Positions 45,001 through 56,290 of a DNA stretch of 64,000 nucleotides are shown here, piece by piece; the first letter of the stretch is position 1, and each line of letters begins with the position of its first letter. The translations under genes and the position numbers were made by a program. Under the pieces are notes generated by a model that worked only from the letters and a program-made list of their open reading frames with translations, was not told where the DNA came from and did not search any database. The stretch spans positions 2,480,001 to 2,544,000 of the forward strand of contig OU612068.1 of assembly GCA_914767715.1 (NCBI GenBank). Reading direction: 5' to 3'. The DNA is from Membranipora membranacea (lineage: Eukaryota > Bryozoa > Gymnolaemata > Cheilostomatida > Membraniporidae).

Positions 45001-48000
45001 TGTGTGAGTAAACAGGACGGTACAGAGGAGTGTGTCTGTGGATCTGGGTATAGAGGTGATCCTCTCGCTGAGTGCGCTCGTAAGTATACAGGGTTTCTCA
45101 TCATTATATAACCATAATATCAACGAGCTCAAACTGGTTCGGCTGCAGTGTACACTGATTCTAATAGTTGCCTGATCACTGAAAACAATCATGGTGTCTT
45201 TTTTACATCCAAGAAGAGGAAAACCAATGGTGCTATGTGAATTCTTTTAATATTTGTAATACGCTGTAGTCTCACATCGTATCTGCTCTAAAGTTTTCCC
45301 AAACATGATGTTTTACTTTTTTATTTGTAGCATTTACCTGTGACATAGGCTCACCGTGCCCACCTAACAGTGATTGTATCGATGATCCTTCTGGTGTTGG
45401 CTATGATTGTGTCTGTAAGGAGGGCTTCACTGGGGACGGACAAAACTGTGAAAGTATGTTACTCTGATGTTTTAACAAATTTTATGAATCAAAATTTATT
45501 TTATTAAAACTTTGAAATAATTAGATAAAAATCTTGAGAAGTAAGCATATGAAGGCATAGAGACAATAATAATGACTGATGAGTGATTGAGTCTATGACT
45601 AGTAGGACGGTGGGTGCCTATTTGTTTCAGAATACTTCACGACAAATGTCGAGGCGAGGGTCATGTTCTTACTTCTTTGAAGATGGTCTGTCCATGAGAT
45701 AAATAAACATGTATTTCTGGGTTGAAATATGTAATGTGTAAGTAAGCTGTTTAAAACCTCTTTCATAAATACAGATTAATATGTGTACTGAATCTACATA
45801 CAACCCGTACTCTGTTGTTTCAGGTGAAAATATGTGTGAGATTATAGCTGATCTCTGTGGATTTAATGGTGCATGTGTAGACTTACCTATGGGCTCTTAT
45901 AGATGTGACTGTAACGAGGGATTCAGAGATGTTGATGGATTCTGTGAGAGTAAGTATACCTCACCAATCAGCAAGGCTGTAGATATCCGTGAAAACTGTT
46001 ACCACCCAGTTTTAAGATTGAGATATTTCTATTCAATAGATTTACATACTAATAATAGGCAAGTGGGAAAGAATGTCAAATTAGAATATCAGGGTTGATA
46101 ATCACTTTAAGTTTACCATCCTATATGAGTATATCGTTACTAATCAACCATCTTTTATACCAACATGTTAAGTTGCCAGGATAATCGGTAAACAGTTTGT
46201 TTCTGACTGATGTGCACCGTTCTTTGTTCGCTGATGTGCACCGCTCTTTGTTCGCTGATGTGCACCGCTCTTTGTCTGCCTGATGTGCACCGCTCTTTGT
46301 TCGCTAATGCGTTTTTTGCATGTAGTAACTGTTGTTTTCTATTAGATATCGATGAGTGCGAGACTTTACTATGCGGACCTAACATGGCGTGTGTAGACAA
46401 TGTCGGCTCCTATGATTGTCTCTGTGATAGAGGATTCACTGGACCAGTAAGTCATCCAACCTTCAAATACATCTGCTGAACTATGACCAACACAAATTCT
46501 TTGTGGACATTCACTTTTATTTACAGGTTTTATTTCTTGAGATTCTGAAGTGGCCTACTGGTCATCATATTACCTAAGTCATTTCTTTTCTTTTGGTATA
46601 GAGGTAATATATTTGCTACCTCCACTCGCTGCCACGAATAATAAACTGAAATTGTGATCATCAAGGTAAGCTGCTGATTAGCACCCTTTGTAAAAATAAT
46701 TATGGTGTGATGCATACACACTGTTTTACGCCCAAAATTATGATTCTGTTAATTTATCACACAGCCCGGAGGACCCTGCGCTGATGTGGATGAGTGTGCG
46801 GGAGTAAATCCATGTCATGAGCTGGCTTCCTGTTTTAATATGGAGGGTACATTTAGATGCGAATGTCCCGAGGGGTACGAGGGTAACGGTATCGACTGTG
46901 TCGGTAAGTCAACTTTATATTCCTTAAACACAATCTAAAAAAAACCTGGTGAAGGCTAACTGATTTAAATTGATTTAACTGCCTTGAAGTCCTAGATTTT
47001 TGGTGAAACATCAGAAAGTTTAACCATTGCCTCAGTAAGAAGTGGGATGTTGGAATGTACCTATACTTTATTATTCTGTACCCTTCATTGCAATCTGTTT
47101 TCACTGGTAAGAATAATTCATAGGTATTCACATGAAACCACATAGGCCAATTGGAAATCTTTACCTTTATCTCAAGTGGAAAATTATTTTCTACACACAA
47201 ATTTTTGTTCATCCATAGGCCTACAACAGAGAAGATGAAAATAATCGTACAAGACATTCTTCTGAAAAAGACCTTTTCACCCATTCTCATTTGATTGCTC
47301 AAGAATTACCTGAATTCTTGTAGCCTTAGAGCAGACCGATTCTGCTTGGACGATTACATCTCATTCCTATTGTTGATTATAATGTATATTACTTTGCACT
47401 GTTGTACAGATGCTGACGAGTGTCTAATCAGACCATCAGTTTGCCCAGCTAAGTCAGAGTGTATAAACACAGCAGGTTCTTATCAATGTCAATGTCACGC
47501 CGGTGCCAAATACAACGTCGAGCGTCGTGTGTGCACAGGTAAGCATAGCTGCTGCCCCGTATATACCGATAGGCAAATGTGGAATTTTTGAGTACAAAAT
47601 TGTAATGGTTGATAATGGTGGAATACTTAGTTTTATGTCAGAAAATTATTAGTGATGTTTAGCTGTTACCTCATTTTACTGGAGCGAATGAATGATTGTA
47701 GGATTTTACATGAACCCAACTCCAATTTTCTCCTTGTCATTAGTAAAAAATGGAGAATTTTGCAACAAATAATCAAATTATTGTTGTCGAGTTTGGATTG
47801 TTTGTAATTTAACTTGATGATCGCTAATCTATAATTATCCGCTGTGTTTCCACAGATATTAATGAATGCCTGGATGAGCCATGTGGAGCTAACGCTAAAT
47901 GTACAGACCTGCCAGGAAAATACTTCTGTTCCTGTGATAAAGGATTCCAGATTAGTGCTACCAATGGTGACTGTGAAGGTAGGAAGTGATTATATATGAT

Positions 48001-51000
48001 ATGTATATATATATATTATATATATATTATATATATATATATCTAGTAATGGAGACATTTGTGGCTGTGAGACTCAACACGATGAACATGATAAATAACA
48101 ATTTTTTCTATGTTAATGCTCAACACTGATACCATTGTACCACTACTGTACATGTTGTCTTACAATCTACAACTGACATTCATAAGTTCATAAACTACAT
48201 TAGACTTGAAGCACAATAACAATACTTCACTGAATATTCATAAAAATATAAATACCTTTATTATTGCTAGCCCCACATGTATAATTTGTGATAAAGCTGA
48301 CCTCGGTTCTTATGTTGTCCTCTAATCTTATTTTTCAGATATTGATGAGTGTTCACTGGATCACAACTGTCACACTAACGCTATCTGTGAGAACACACCT
48401 GGATCTTACACATGTCAGTGTGATGATGGATTCGCAGGCAACGGCTTCATCTGTGATAGTAAGACAACTTCTACTCATATACAATATACTGTCTGGTGAT
48501 ATTTGTGATGTGATCTAATGTATGCCTGGATATTATGATGTCGATCTGAGTGATTCTCGCCATAACTTGTAACAACATATATGAATAGACGTCTTGTGAT
48601 GATAGCCAAAAATGTATATTTTCTGCAACAAATGCAAAGAAAACAACATTTGAGAACTCATGGAACTTTAGCTTAACAATTGAAGTATTCAGATCTTCAT
48701 TGTGGAAAAAAAAATTATTTTTTCATAGATATTTTCCATGACAAAAGACGAAGTCGCCATCCTTTATATCTTCATATATTTTTACAGGTATCTGTGATGA
48801 GAACACATGTCCTTACTTGGGACAGGTATGTCGTGTAGCTGCAGATGGTAAATCACCTGAGTGTGCCTGTCGCTGTCAGGGACCAGAATGCTTAGCACCA
48901 GGTGTCATGTGTGACACTAACGGTAAAACACACGAATCCTTCGCTGCATTTGCCGTGTGGAAATGTGAATCACAGAACTATGAGGTAGAGAGAGACTACT
49001 GGGGAGCTTGTGAAGGTGATTATGTGGTATCGAGCTGAGGGTTACTTGCCATAAAAGTGTGTTTCAGAACAACTTTTTGACAACTTGAAAAAAACTCTAA
49101 ATGTTGTCACAATCATTTTGTCAGTTTAAGATGTCGATTAGTGAATTTTTTTATGCTTGCCATCTATCTGTTGATCTAATGATAATCACGGTTCTCATTA
49201 ATAGAATCATGCGAGGAAGTGCGATGTGACGGCTTTGAGGAGTGTTCAATGTCAGTGAGAGGTCTACCCACTTGTGGTTGTCCCCCATGTACTGATGACG
49301 CCTTGACAACAGGTCCTGTGTGCAGTTCCTTCCAGCAAACTTATGCATCTCTGTGTGCGCTGGTAACCAAAGGCTGCAAGGATCGTAGTGATGAATTCCT
49401 GTTAGCTTTCGGAGCCTGTGTACAAGGTAAGTAAGCTGTATTGAGACCCTTATCTGACAATCATGTACATTTTGAAGATTTAAGATGTTTATTGTGCTCA
49501 TTCTTTTAGAAGGAGGTGAACTCTCAGTTTAAACTTAACAGAGGTTTGAGCATGTGTCCAAATTAAAAATTGTACATACAATGTCAAGAGAGAAATAAAT
49601 GTTTTTGCTTTTTTTTGTCTTAAGATTATAATTATTATATAATTATTGTAGATTATTGTTATTGGATAATTATTATATAATTATATTTAAAGCATATTTA
49701 TATTATATAATTATATTATTATTACATGTTTAATATGTTTTATATGTAGATTGTGAGGTGGGTGCCTGGGGAGAATATAGAGAATGTAGCACACCATGTG
49801 GTGCTGGAGTCTCCTCTCGAGTCAGAGAAGTTCTGGTTGCACCAGACAGCGGAGGAGAGAAATGTCCAAATCTACTCGATACTATGCCTTGTTTCCAGCC
49901 ACCCTGTGCCGACAGTAAGTATCAAAATATCTCACTACTGGTGTAGATGATGTATACCTCTGATAAGTCTTACAACTTTTTACGTTAACGCGTAATTCCT
50001 GATGCTTACTGCGCTGAGGATTTCATTTTGAACTTTTTTAATACTCAGCGACTGCTGCTATGTGACCATAAGGCAATAAATACTTATTTTTGGGCTCTGC
50101 GCCTCAAATTGCATCTCAGATGCTACTGCACACATAAAGCCTCATCGCCTCACTAGTCTTTAACTGTCAATTTTTTAATTTACTTGTGATGAAAAATACA
50201 CCAAACCAAAAGAATTACAGAAAGTCCCGCTCTGACATTGCTGACATGCTGTTTTTTTGTAGGCATGTGTGATGACACCCTCTGTGAGAGGCCTGGTGCT
50301 ATGTGCCTAATGGGAGAGGATGGAAAGCCAGGCTGTGAATGTCCAAAGGCCTGCATGTCTCAAGAAGAGGCGCCCGTGTGTGGTCTGTTAATGGGCAGAA
50401 AACCAAACACATTCTTCAATCTGTGTAAACTTAGGCGTGTGGCCTGTCTCTACGCTCTACCCTTCACTGTTCTACACAAGGGCGCTTGTGGAGGTGTGTC
50501 ATTTAATGAACATATACAGTTTTCATTTTTTCAGACAGATAGATGTGTGCAGTGTTGTTTGTACCCATCATGTAAACCTTTCAAAGCATTATGAAGTGAT
50601 AGTGTAAATTTTATCCACGAACATGGAATTTAATATCTGCCATCATGGCCTCACAAGAGCCGATTTTTTCTTGACCTCAGATGTTAGTTTGAGCTCTCTC
50701 TACACACACTATGTAACTGTTTCAGGCGCTTCAGGAGAGGATTCTCGATGTTCCCCTCTCCCTCAGTTCTCATTAGTTACTCGAGGAGATTGTCAGACCA
50801 GATATCATGTAGCCACAGCGGAATGCAGTGGCAGCTGTGGTGAGGATATGAACTTATGCTGTCAGCCATCTGGTACTATGACGGTACAAGCCAAGCTTAC
50901 TTGTGCAGATGGGCCTGCACAGTTTGTAGATGTGAGTAACTTATTTTCTCTATATGCTTGTATATAACCTGCAGACCCTCACGCTGCTTAGCAACTAAAG

Positions 51001-51387
51001 GCTGTCTAAGAATAGATCATAATCATGGCAGTCTATGGCCCATAGTGTCTCAACCATCACTCCATCAGCACGGCAAATCTGTGAGCTCTAACATTGCACA
51101 TTATGCAACCATTTTGGGGAGACACATTAAAAGCCATATTCGTTCTTGTGGTTTCTGTTCACAGAGCCTGCACTCAAGCTTCTTTGTTCTTAAAAACAAC
51201 GGATAATAACCTGCATTGACTGAAATATCTTAGAAATGTAGAGATTCCTGTCGGCATCCCAAGACATAAGATTTAGTGAGGTTATGTGAGCGTGTTGAAC
51301 ATCTGTTTTTTTGGTGTTTCCTTGAAGGTTGAGACGATTACATCATGTGAGTGTATGGAGTTACCTGTAGCAATGGAAGCTCCTTAA
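24469..51387 (+). CDS. Giant secreted mosaic protein (ShKT/WSC/vWD/EGF/Kazal/TSP1/CTCK)
   Basis: The gene has 55 exons, 8184 coding bases and 2727 residues in a single frame; every exon length fits the phases of its neighbours. Order: signal peptide (about 1-25), ShKT, ShKT-like, WSC (about 136-226), ShKT, vWD (269 to about 475), C8, TIL (568-645), a second Cys-rich module, about 39 EGF modules (701-2357), follistatin/Kazal, Kazal-like, TSP1, follistatin/Kazal, and a C-terminal cystine knot (2640-2727). There is no transmembrane segment, so it should be secreted into matrix or mucus. The vWD-C8-TIL plus CTCK frame is that of gel-forming mucins, vWF and SCO-spondin, where these parts multimerise. 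Here a long calcium-binding EGF rod replaces the mucin or TSP stretch. No known gene name fits. The function is inferred only as an extracellular structural or adhesive polymer. Confidence 0.9.
24882..24938. repeat. Inverted repeat in intron 1
   Basis: Perfect 17-bp arms CATAGACTTAATAATAA (24882-24898) and the complement (24922-24938) around a 23-nt spacer, in the first intron of the mosaic gene. Confidence 0.8.
27399..31174 (+). other. Mosaic gene exons 8-14: vWD-C8-TIL assembly
   Basis: Exons: 27399-27631, 27762-27866, 28260-28448, 29434-29628, 29964-30138, 30445-30677, 31009-31174. The vWD domain opens [14 protein letters not shown] and carries [15 protein letters not shown], the family's CGLCGNYNGNP signature. 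Exons 11-12 carry the C8 domain ([18 protein letters not shown] ...). Exon 13 is a TIL domain. Exon 14 adds a short module ending [25 protein letters not shown]-like. Introns here are phase 0 inside vWD and C8, and phase 1 outside. The exon 8 acceptor could instead be at 27302, which would add 32 hydrophobic residues; I prefer 27399. Confidence 0.87.
29279..29359. repeat. Hairpin element with 31-bp arms (AGCCTTATC type)
   Basis: Arms 29279-29309 and 29329-29359 are complementary with a few mismatches around a 19-nt AT-rich loop. It lies in intron 10 of the mosaic gene and is probably a very short MITE. Confidence 0.75.
34961..35510 (+). repeat. 25-bp minisatellite of 22 units containing the exon 22 splice donor
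   Basis: Units start exactly every 25 bp from 34961 to 35486 without indels. The usual unit is CTGTATCAGTAAGTATGTCT plus TAAAG. The first unit is the real exon-intron border of exon 22 (ATCA/GTAAGT at 34968). Each later unit therefore copies a consensus 5' splice site, GTAAGT in all but unit 4 (GTGAGT). The unit also copies 8 bases of exon end. Confidence 0.97.
36525..36700 (+). mobile_element. tRNA-derived SINE
   Basis: This is a 176-bp insertion in an intron of the mosaic gene. It has a Pol III A box (TGGTGCAATGG, 36534-36544), a B box (GTTCGATTCC, 36579-36588), a body containing GTGTCAGGAAGGGCATCTG, and an A-rich tail ending ACCAAAAAA. The AGGAAGGGCATC segment resembles a body domain shared by SINEs of several animal groups, recalled rather than searched. 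Confidence 0.8.
37689..43168 (+). other. Mosaic gene exons 27-38: EGF modules 14-27
   Basis: Exons: 37689-37817, 38145-38270, 38515-38643, 38834-38956, 39160-39300, 39535-39750, 40089-40319, 40712-40837, 41221-41454, 41825-41947, 42282-42401, 43046-43168. Exon 35 clearly fuses two EGFs. Exon 32 holds one full EGF and an atypical second that runs on into exon 33, where a Gly-rich incomplete module (CGCGSNGRC) precedes a normal calcium-binding one. Modules with DINEC/DVDEC starts alternate with non-calcium ones (for example exons 28, 34, 37). All borders are phase 1. Confidence 0.86.
46207..46303 (+). repeat. 24-bp minisatellite, four units
   Basis: Four units of CTGATGTGCACCGCTCTTTG plus TTCG (the third is 25 bp) lie 40 bp before the exon 45 acceptor. 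No coding content. Confidence 0.9.
47990..48042. repeat. AT microsatellite
   Basis: About 50 bp of alternating TA in the intron after exon 48. Confidence 0.85.
48788..51387 (+). other. Mosaic gene exons 50-55: Kazal/TSP1/cystine-knot tail
   Basis: Exons: 48788-49015, 49205-49426, 49750-49914, 50263-50493, 50726-50931, 51328-51387. Exons 50 and 53 each encode a follistatin-N-like hairpin plus a Kazal-type fold (for example [15 protein letters not shown] ... [11 protein letters not shown]). Exon 51 has a similar module. Kazal domains are often serine-protease inhibitors, though follistatin types act in binding. Exon 52 is a TSP type-1 repeat ([20 protein letters not shown]). Exons 54-55 give a C-terminal cystine knot: [22 protein letters not shown], then TSCECMEL and a stop at 51387. 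In vWF and mucins this knot makes disulfide dimers. Confidence 0.86.
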
Positions 51388-52770
51388 AGTAAAACAAGGC
51401 ACACCTCCTGTCTCAAAGGCAAAACAACATAGCATAGGCAGCAGTTTACGAAACTTTTCAAACATACATGGCAATGATTTGGATTTCTTTTCTAAATTTT
51501 TTTAAACAATTGTTCTTTTGTACTGTGATGTATCCAAAATCAAGTACAGGGTTTCATACCAAGTGTTGTATGAATGTAGAGCGAATGTTGTATACCATCC
51601 ATGGGGTCGGTTGCCTCACCATTGTGTAATATCTGCCTTTTGTGTGAAATAGTGTAAAGCAAAGGAGAAAAAAGGAATTGAGAAAAAAAATTAACTGCAC
51701 TAATGCTTGATCACCCTGGGTTACATTTGACTTCCAGTACATTTGCGAAATCATAAATTGTATGACCGGAAAGGGTTATCAGAATGAGAATCAGATTCAC
51801 TACTACTGATCCATCCTAAGATAGATTAATCAGGCAGGTAGCTAACTCTTAGCACGATCAACAACCAGACTGCCCGAGTCAACTGAATGCGCAGCAGAAG
51901 CCTAGTTATTGTACAAGCGAGTGATTTGTGCCGAGACTTTGTGGATTGGTACACTACATCATTGTAATACATCACAGTATCAAACAACAATTTTCACCAC
52001 GCATGTCTGTCTCCAGATTCACATGAGAAGTATTTACTGTTTTGACCCATGGTTTGTGTCATTCTAGACTGTTTTCACTTTAAAAATAATGTATGCGACC
52101 TAGTGTATGACTGCTGTGATGTAGAAAAGCGTTGATTTTAATTTGAGTTTAAGATTAAAGTAATTCATATTTTTTTGTAAACATTCAAAAAAAAAATCAG
52201 TGGGTCCTAACGCAGATATGAAATGTGGCTCTTTTTTTGAAAAAAAACCGTTACGTTATTGAGACTGATCCCGCCGTATATTATGCTCCTGCTAAGGATC
52301 ATCGATGGCTTCAGCTAGATTTGTCTTCTTTTGATAATAATCGACTCATATCACTGTATAACCTTTATTCATCAACAGCCTTATCTAAGCTTTGGCCATG
52401 TTTCAATTTTGTAAATGTTTGACTTATTTTTTTCTATCATATTTTCCTATTTTTCTCAGAGCAAGCCCACATGGACAAAATCAAATAAAAATAAATCATG
52501 TGGAAATAATCCCGAGTCTCTTCTATGTATCACCCAGGTTTACCTTTACTGGAGCTTTGCGGTGGACACATTATTTGTATGCACTAGTGTATCAGCTGTG
52601 GCCTTCATGCTGTGGCTGCTTTACGGGTGCTCCGCAAAGAGTCACCAGAACATGTGAGCTAATTTGTTTGTCATTACGGCTGTATGACTTTGTGATGTTC
52701 AAACTACACGGTAACCCTCTCTGGTAGCACTTCATAGGCCAAATGTACAATCAAGGTACAGTATATCAGG
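51388..52770. other. 3' UTR of mosaic gene and spacer
   Basis: There is no clear AATAAA close to the stop; an ATTAAA-type signal near 52154 and AATAAA near 52483 are possible ends. Short ORFs at 52225-52727 have no recognisable domain. Confidence 0.4.
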
Positions 52771-52779
52771 TATATAAAG
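52771..52779 (+). promoter_or_regulatory. TATA box of the WSC relic
   Basis: TATATAAAG lies 76 bp before the relic's ATG. It is as good a TATA as that of the mosaic gene, so the relic may still be transcribed. Confidence 0.5.
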
Positions 52780-52846
52780 TCAGTGCTGACGCAGGTTACC
52801 TGCACAGCTAATCTTTGTGGCATCAAAGAAGCTGATCATCAAGAAG

Positions 52847-54328
52847 ATGATTCAGAAATGGTTTATTCTGTGTACTTGCATTTTTTTCTGTCTTAGTCAA
52901 ATTGCAGGTAAGCCGAATTTCTCATCTTTGATTTTTTCACAGTCATGTAATATAGCTGACCGATTTCAATCCTTTGTCAAGCAGCTTGCCGAGTTTTTGA
53001 AAGTGATTACTGGGATGTCAATCAATGCGTAATGGCAAAATTTTTAAGCTAGATCCAGTTACCGTTACCTCTCTCTTCCTCTAGCTTTCTGTCTGTTCAT
53101 GTCATGATGTATTAAAAACCCAAAAGAGGAATTCGATATATTTATTCTGCTTCTATTTGATCTTGTATGTTTCAGCTGCATCGAATATGGAGCGTCCTAA
53201 TCATGGTCCTAATAGAGGTAGGATAGTTTTACTTTGCTCATTTTCTTCCCTAAAAACTAAGATCTGTAAATTATCTCTTTTTGTTGGCTTTCCGAATTGG
53301 ATGTAACATTTAGGATTCTCCATAGACTTAATACTAAGTCTGTTGGATTCTCTAATGATAGTAATGATGATAAGTTGGAATATACAGAAAGTGAACAGAT
53401 AGTAAGAATCACGTACTGATACATGGTAGTAACAAAGGATTTGATAGCCGGTAGGTCTTACCGAAAAGTATCAGCTATCTCACTTCCACTCAGTCAGTAG
53501 GGTCAGTTAAGCCTAGAGAAGAGCTTAACTGGGGATGAGGGGGGGATGAGGGGTGGGGGATCTTCTTATGAAATATTGACAATATCATATTCATGTTTCA
53601 GCTGTACAGAATATGGGATGCTACGCAGATCACACCGATGAGAGAGACTTGAAAGGTGAATCATTGAGAAATATGCGAGGGAATGCAGACAACTAGGTAA
53701 GCTGGCTGATAACCGGCCACTATTTGTATGTAACATGTGTTCACGGAGTAAGGATATATCCTTACTCCGTGATGTGTTTGTTATGTGATGAGTTGATGAA
53801 AGTTTCTAGATAATAAAAGATATGTAAATTATAATATGATAGGCCATATTTGTCATTGACAATTGGCAAATTTTCCCACTTCCTTAAACAATGCTGAGCT
53901 GACATGTCAGATAAAACTATAGGTGCTATGAGTCTTGGACTCTTAGTTAGCGTTGATGAAAATAACTGCCAACTTTCAATTCAACAGGGTTGGTTTGTAC
54001 AATTTGGTGCCATTGGTAGAGTATATGTATATCAGCGCATGTTCTTTTTCCAGGTTTTTAGTTCATGGGTCTACAGAAGGGATCTCAATGCTTCTGTGGT
54101 AATAAATTCGGTAAGAAACCTAAGAAACCTGAAGTGGAATGTATGTATGTATGTATATATTTGTATCAATTCTCATGATAAAATCAATGTTTCTCTTGTG
54201 CTCTGTGAATAAAAATAAAGTTTTAAAAAGGTAAGGTGGAATGAAGTGTCCAGGGAACAATGAGCAGATATGTGGAGGAAATTTGAGGAATTCTATCTAT
54301 ACAACAAGACTCGAGCACTCGGATAAAG
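52847..54328 (+). pseudogene. Broken signal-peptide plus WSC-domain gene
   Basis: Exon 1 (52847-52907) encodes the signal peptide MIQKWFILCTCIFFCLSQIA. Exon 2 (53176-53217) is a short linker. Exon 3 (53602-53696) begins a WSC domain (MGCYADHTDERDLKG) but lost one base. The frame reaches TAG at 53694, while the next frame reads RECRQL as a WSC should. Exon 4 (from 54054) has an in-frame TAG at 54059, then continues FMGLQKGSQCFCGNKFGKK. The end of the domain (CPGNNEQICGGN, then LRNSIYTTRL) is at 54247-54315 in yet another frame, after an AT-rich insertion. Three independent breaks make it a pseudogene. The WSC type matches the domain in the upstream mosaic gene, suggesting a local duplicate, though linker lengths differ. 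Confidence 0.8.
53741..53772. repeat. 32-nt perfect palindrome
   Basis: TCACGGAGTAAGGATA is followed at once by its exact reverse complement, with no loop. It sits in the intron after exon 3 of the WSC relic. Confidence 0.95.
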
Positions 54329-56290
54329 GTGGGGTACTTCGCTTTAAGAACTGATCTGGTTTAGGCATCGTTTGTTGATTATTTCTTCAACCGAGCTATA
54401 TTACATCACAGTTTGCTGGAGGCCGTAATTTATTTACCTAAGATTGAAGTCATCTTCTCTTCATCTAGCTTAAATTTCCTTACCTTCAGCTAGATACAAA
54501 CACCGACTATCACAGTGCGAATATGGATGTGACCATGATATGATGATAGCTGGTTGAACTAATATAGATTTAAACAATTCCCTAACGCAGGAAATTCTTT
54601 AACATTTTTCAATCGTTTTACAGATGCTGATAACAGATAATACTAGTGATCAGTATGCTGAAAAGAGCAGGATTGGTCAAGCAATATAACAAATAATTCA
54701 TGTCATATGTATGGATCAAGATTAATATTATTTTTAATCGCAAAACAGCATGCTGCCAGATTTATAGAATCATTTCAAGTCTTTAAATTCAACTCTTGAT
54801 TTTCTCAAAACACACCCTCAAAAAATTGATGGAAAATTTAAACTGATTGATAAACTGATAAAGAAACTCCAAGCCTTCATTTTATCAATGTAAGTCCTGA
54901 ACAGATTTGGTGAATCAATCTCTCAGATTTTGTTTGTAACTTTTTATCATTATTGTCTATAGTAGTTTACCTGCACATGTTAGTTAGAAAATATACACAT
55001 TTATACCCGTGGGACTCCCGCACACAAAGCTGTCTTCAATTTCTCCGGAGAAAAATATAATAATCTTCAATTTTAGATATTAGTTTAAATGACATTTAAG
55101 ACAAGATTATATAACATATCTGAAAAAGAATACTGAGGAATAAATCATTTCCAAGAGAGTTTCATTTCTCTACATTTCTTCAATTCAATAAAATAATTTA
55201 GTAGCAAATTCGCAGAACATTACAGTCATTATAGTCATTCACAGTTCATAATAAAATGTGTTATGACCTTTTGTTTGTTGGCATCATGAAACACTCTTAT
55301 GATGATAAGATATCCGGTGCTTCCATAAGGTATAGGAAGGTAATTGCATGTTCCTACTGAAGTGTGTCCCTCGTCATTTTGCCCTGCCTACATCAAATTA
55401 TACGTTATAACGATCAAGAGTTGTTCTCCTTTGACATGCAATCACATCACCTAATGGATTTGATGGAGCATCTTGTGTTATGTTGCACGTATGGGCACAG
55501 GCCCAGGGCCACATGGGTGTGATAAGGGCCAAACATATTCTTGACCAGTGCTATGAATGAAAACAGCAGGTCAAATAGCTCTGTTGTACAAACCTGGCTC
55601 CTCCATGTACCTGATCCTGCTAAGAGATGTGCCATATGCTCTCTCACCTGGTGCCTCAAAAACAGCATCCAACATCTAGAGAAACTCATGTCACATAATC
55701 GCAAGAGCCGCCAACAACAATCATCCTATACCTCAGAATGAGCGTGTCAGAAGCCCACAGATAAGCCCAGGGTGCTATGACAATTTGGCAACTATTGTCT
55801 TTGGGGGAAGTTGTAACATTCCTTGGATAGCTGCCTATTTGTTGGCCTCGCCAAAGCAATCACAACATAATATAATCACAAAGAGAACAGCTGCAGAAAT
55901 AAAATAAATGATCTTTAAACTCAGAACCTTTCTTCAATAATAAAAAAAGGGCTGGGTAGCCTAACAAAGTACAACTTAGTCGGCAAATCTCTGGTTAGTT
56001 TGAGGACAGTTTGCTCGATATGGAGTGGTTTTGAAGCAATGCGCTATGCTGAAAATCACTGCGCATTGTTCTTCATTACAAAAGTTGAGAATAACCCAGA
56101 TATAACTGAAGTTTACACGTAATTTGCAAGTTGGTACCATGGAACAAAAATAATTATTTGATACACTGTAATAGTAGAATGTGTATGATCCTTGCGTATC
56201 TCTGACGCCATAGGGATAAAGCTATAAAATAACATGTTCAGAATATCTAATATTGGGATAACTCACCATGCGTGGGATGTGAGCGTAGTT
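54329..56290. other. Intergenic, no confident gene
   Basis: Only chance-length ORFs are present. A stretch at 55447-55741 is open on both strands (85 and 66 residues) and looks more coding-like than its surroundings, but no domain or splice sites are recognised. Confidence 0.35.

Larger units (their letters stand above)
43460..48458 (+). other. Mosaic gene exons 39-49: EGF modules 28-39
   Basis: Exons: 43460-43582, 43887-44015, 44240-44494 (two EGFs), 44951-45079, 45331-45453, 45824-45949, 46346-46446, 46765-46903, 47410-47538, 47856-47978, 48339-48458. Exons 45 and 46 are the exception to one-EGF-per-exon. The intron between them is phase 0 and falls inside an EGF, so that its last Cys (GGPC) is on exon 46. 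Exon 40 uses a GTTTGT donor. The final EGF reads [17 protein letters not shown] and is a canonical calcium-binding module. Confidence 0.86.

Noticed and set aside
44719-45192. Minus-strand ORF of 157 residues, one of the longest in the window
   Set aside because: It covers exon 42 of the mosaic gene in antisense and has no recognisable domain.
46853-47302. Minus-strand ORF of 149 residues
   Set aside because: It overlaps exon 46 in antisense and otherwise intron; no domain or splice context.
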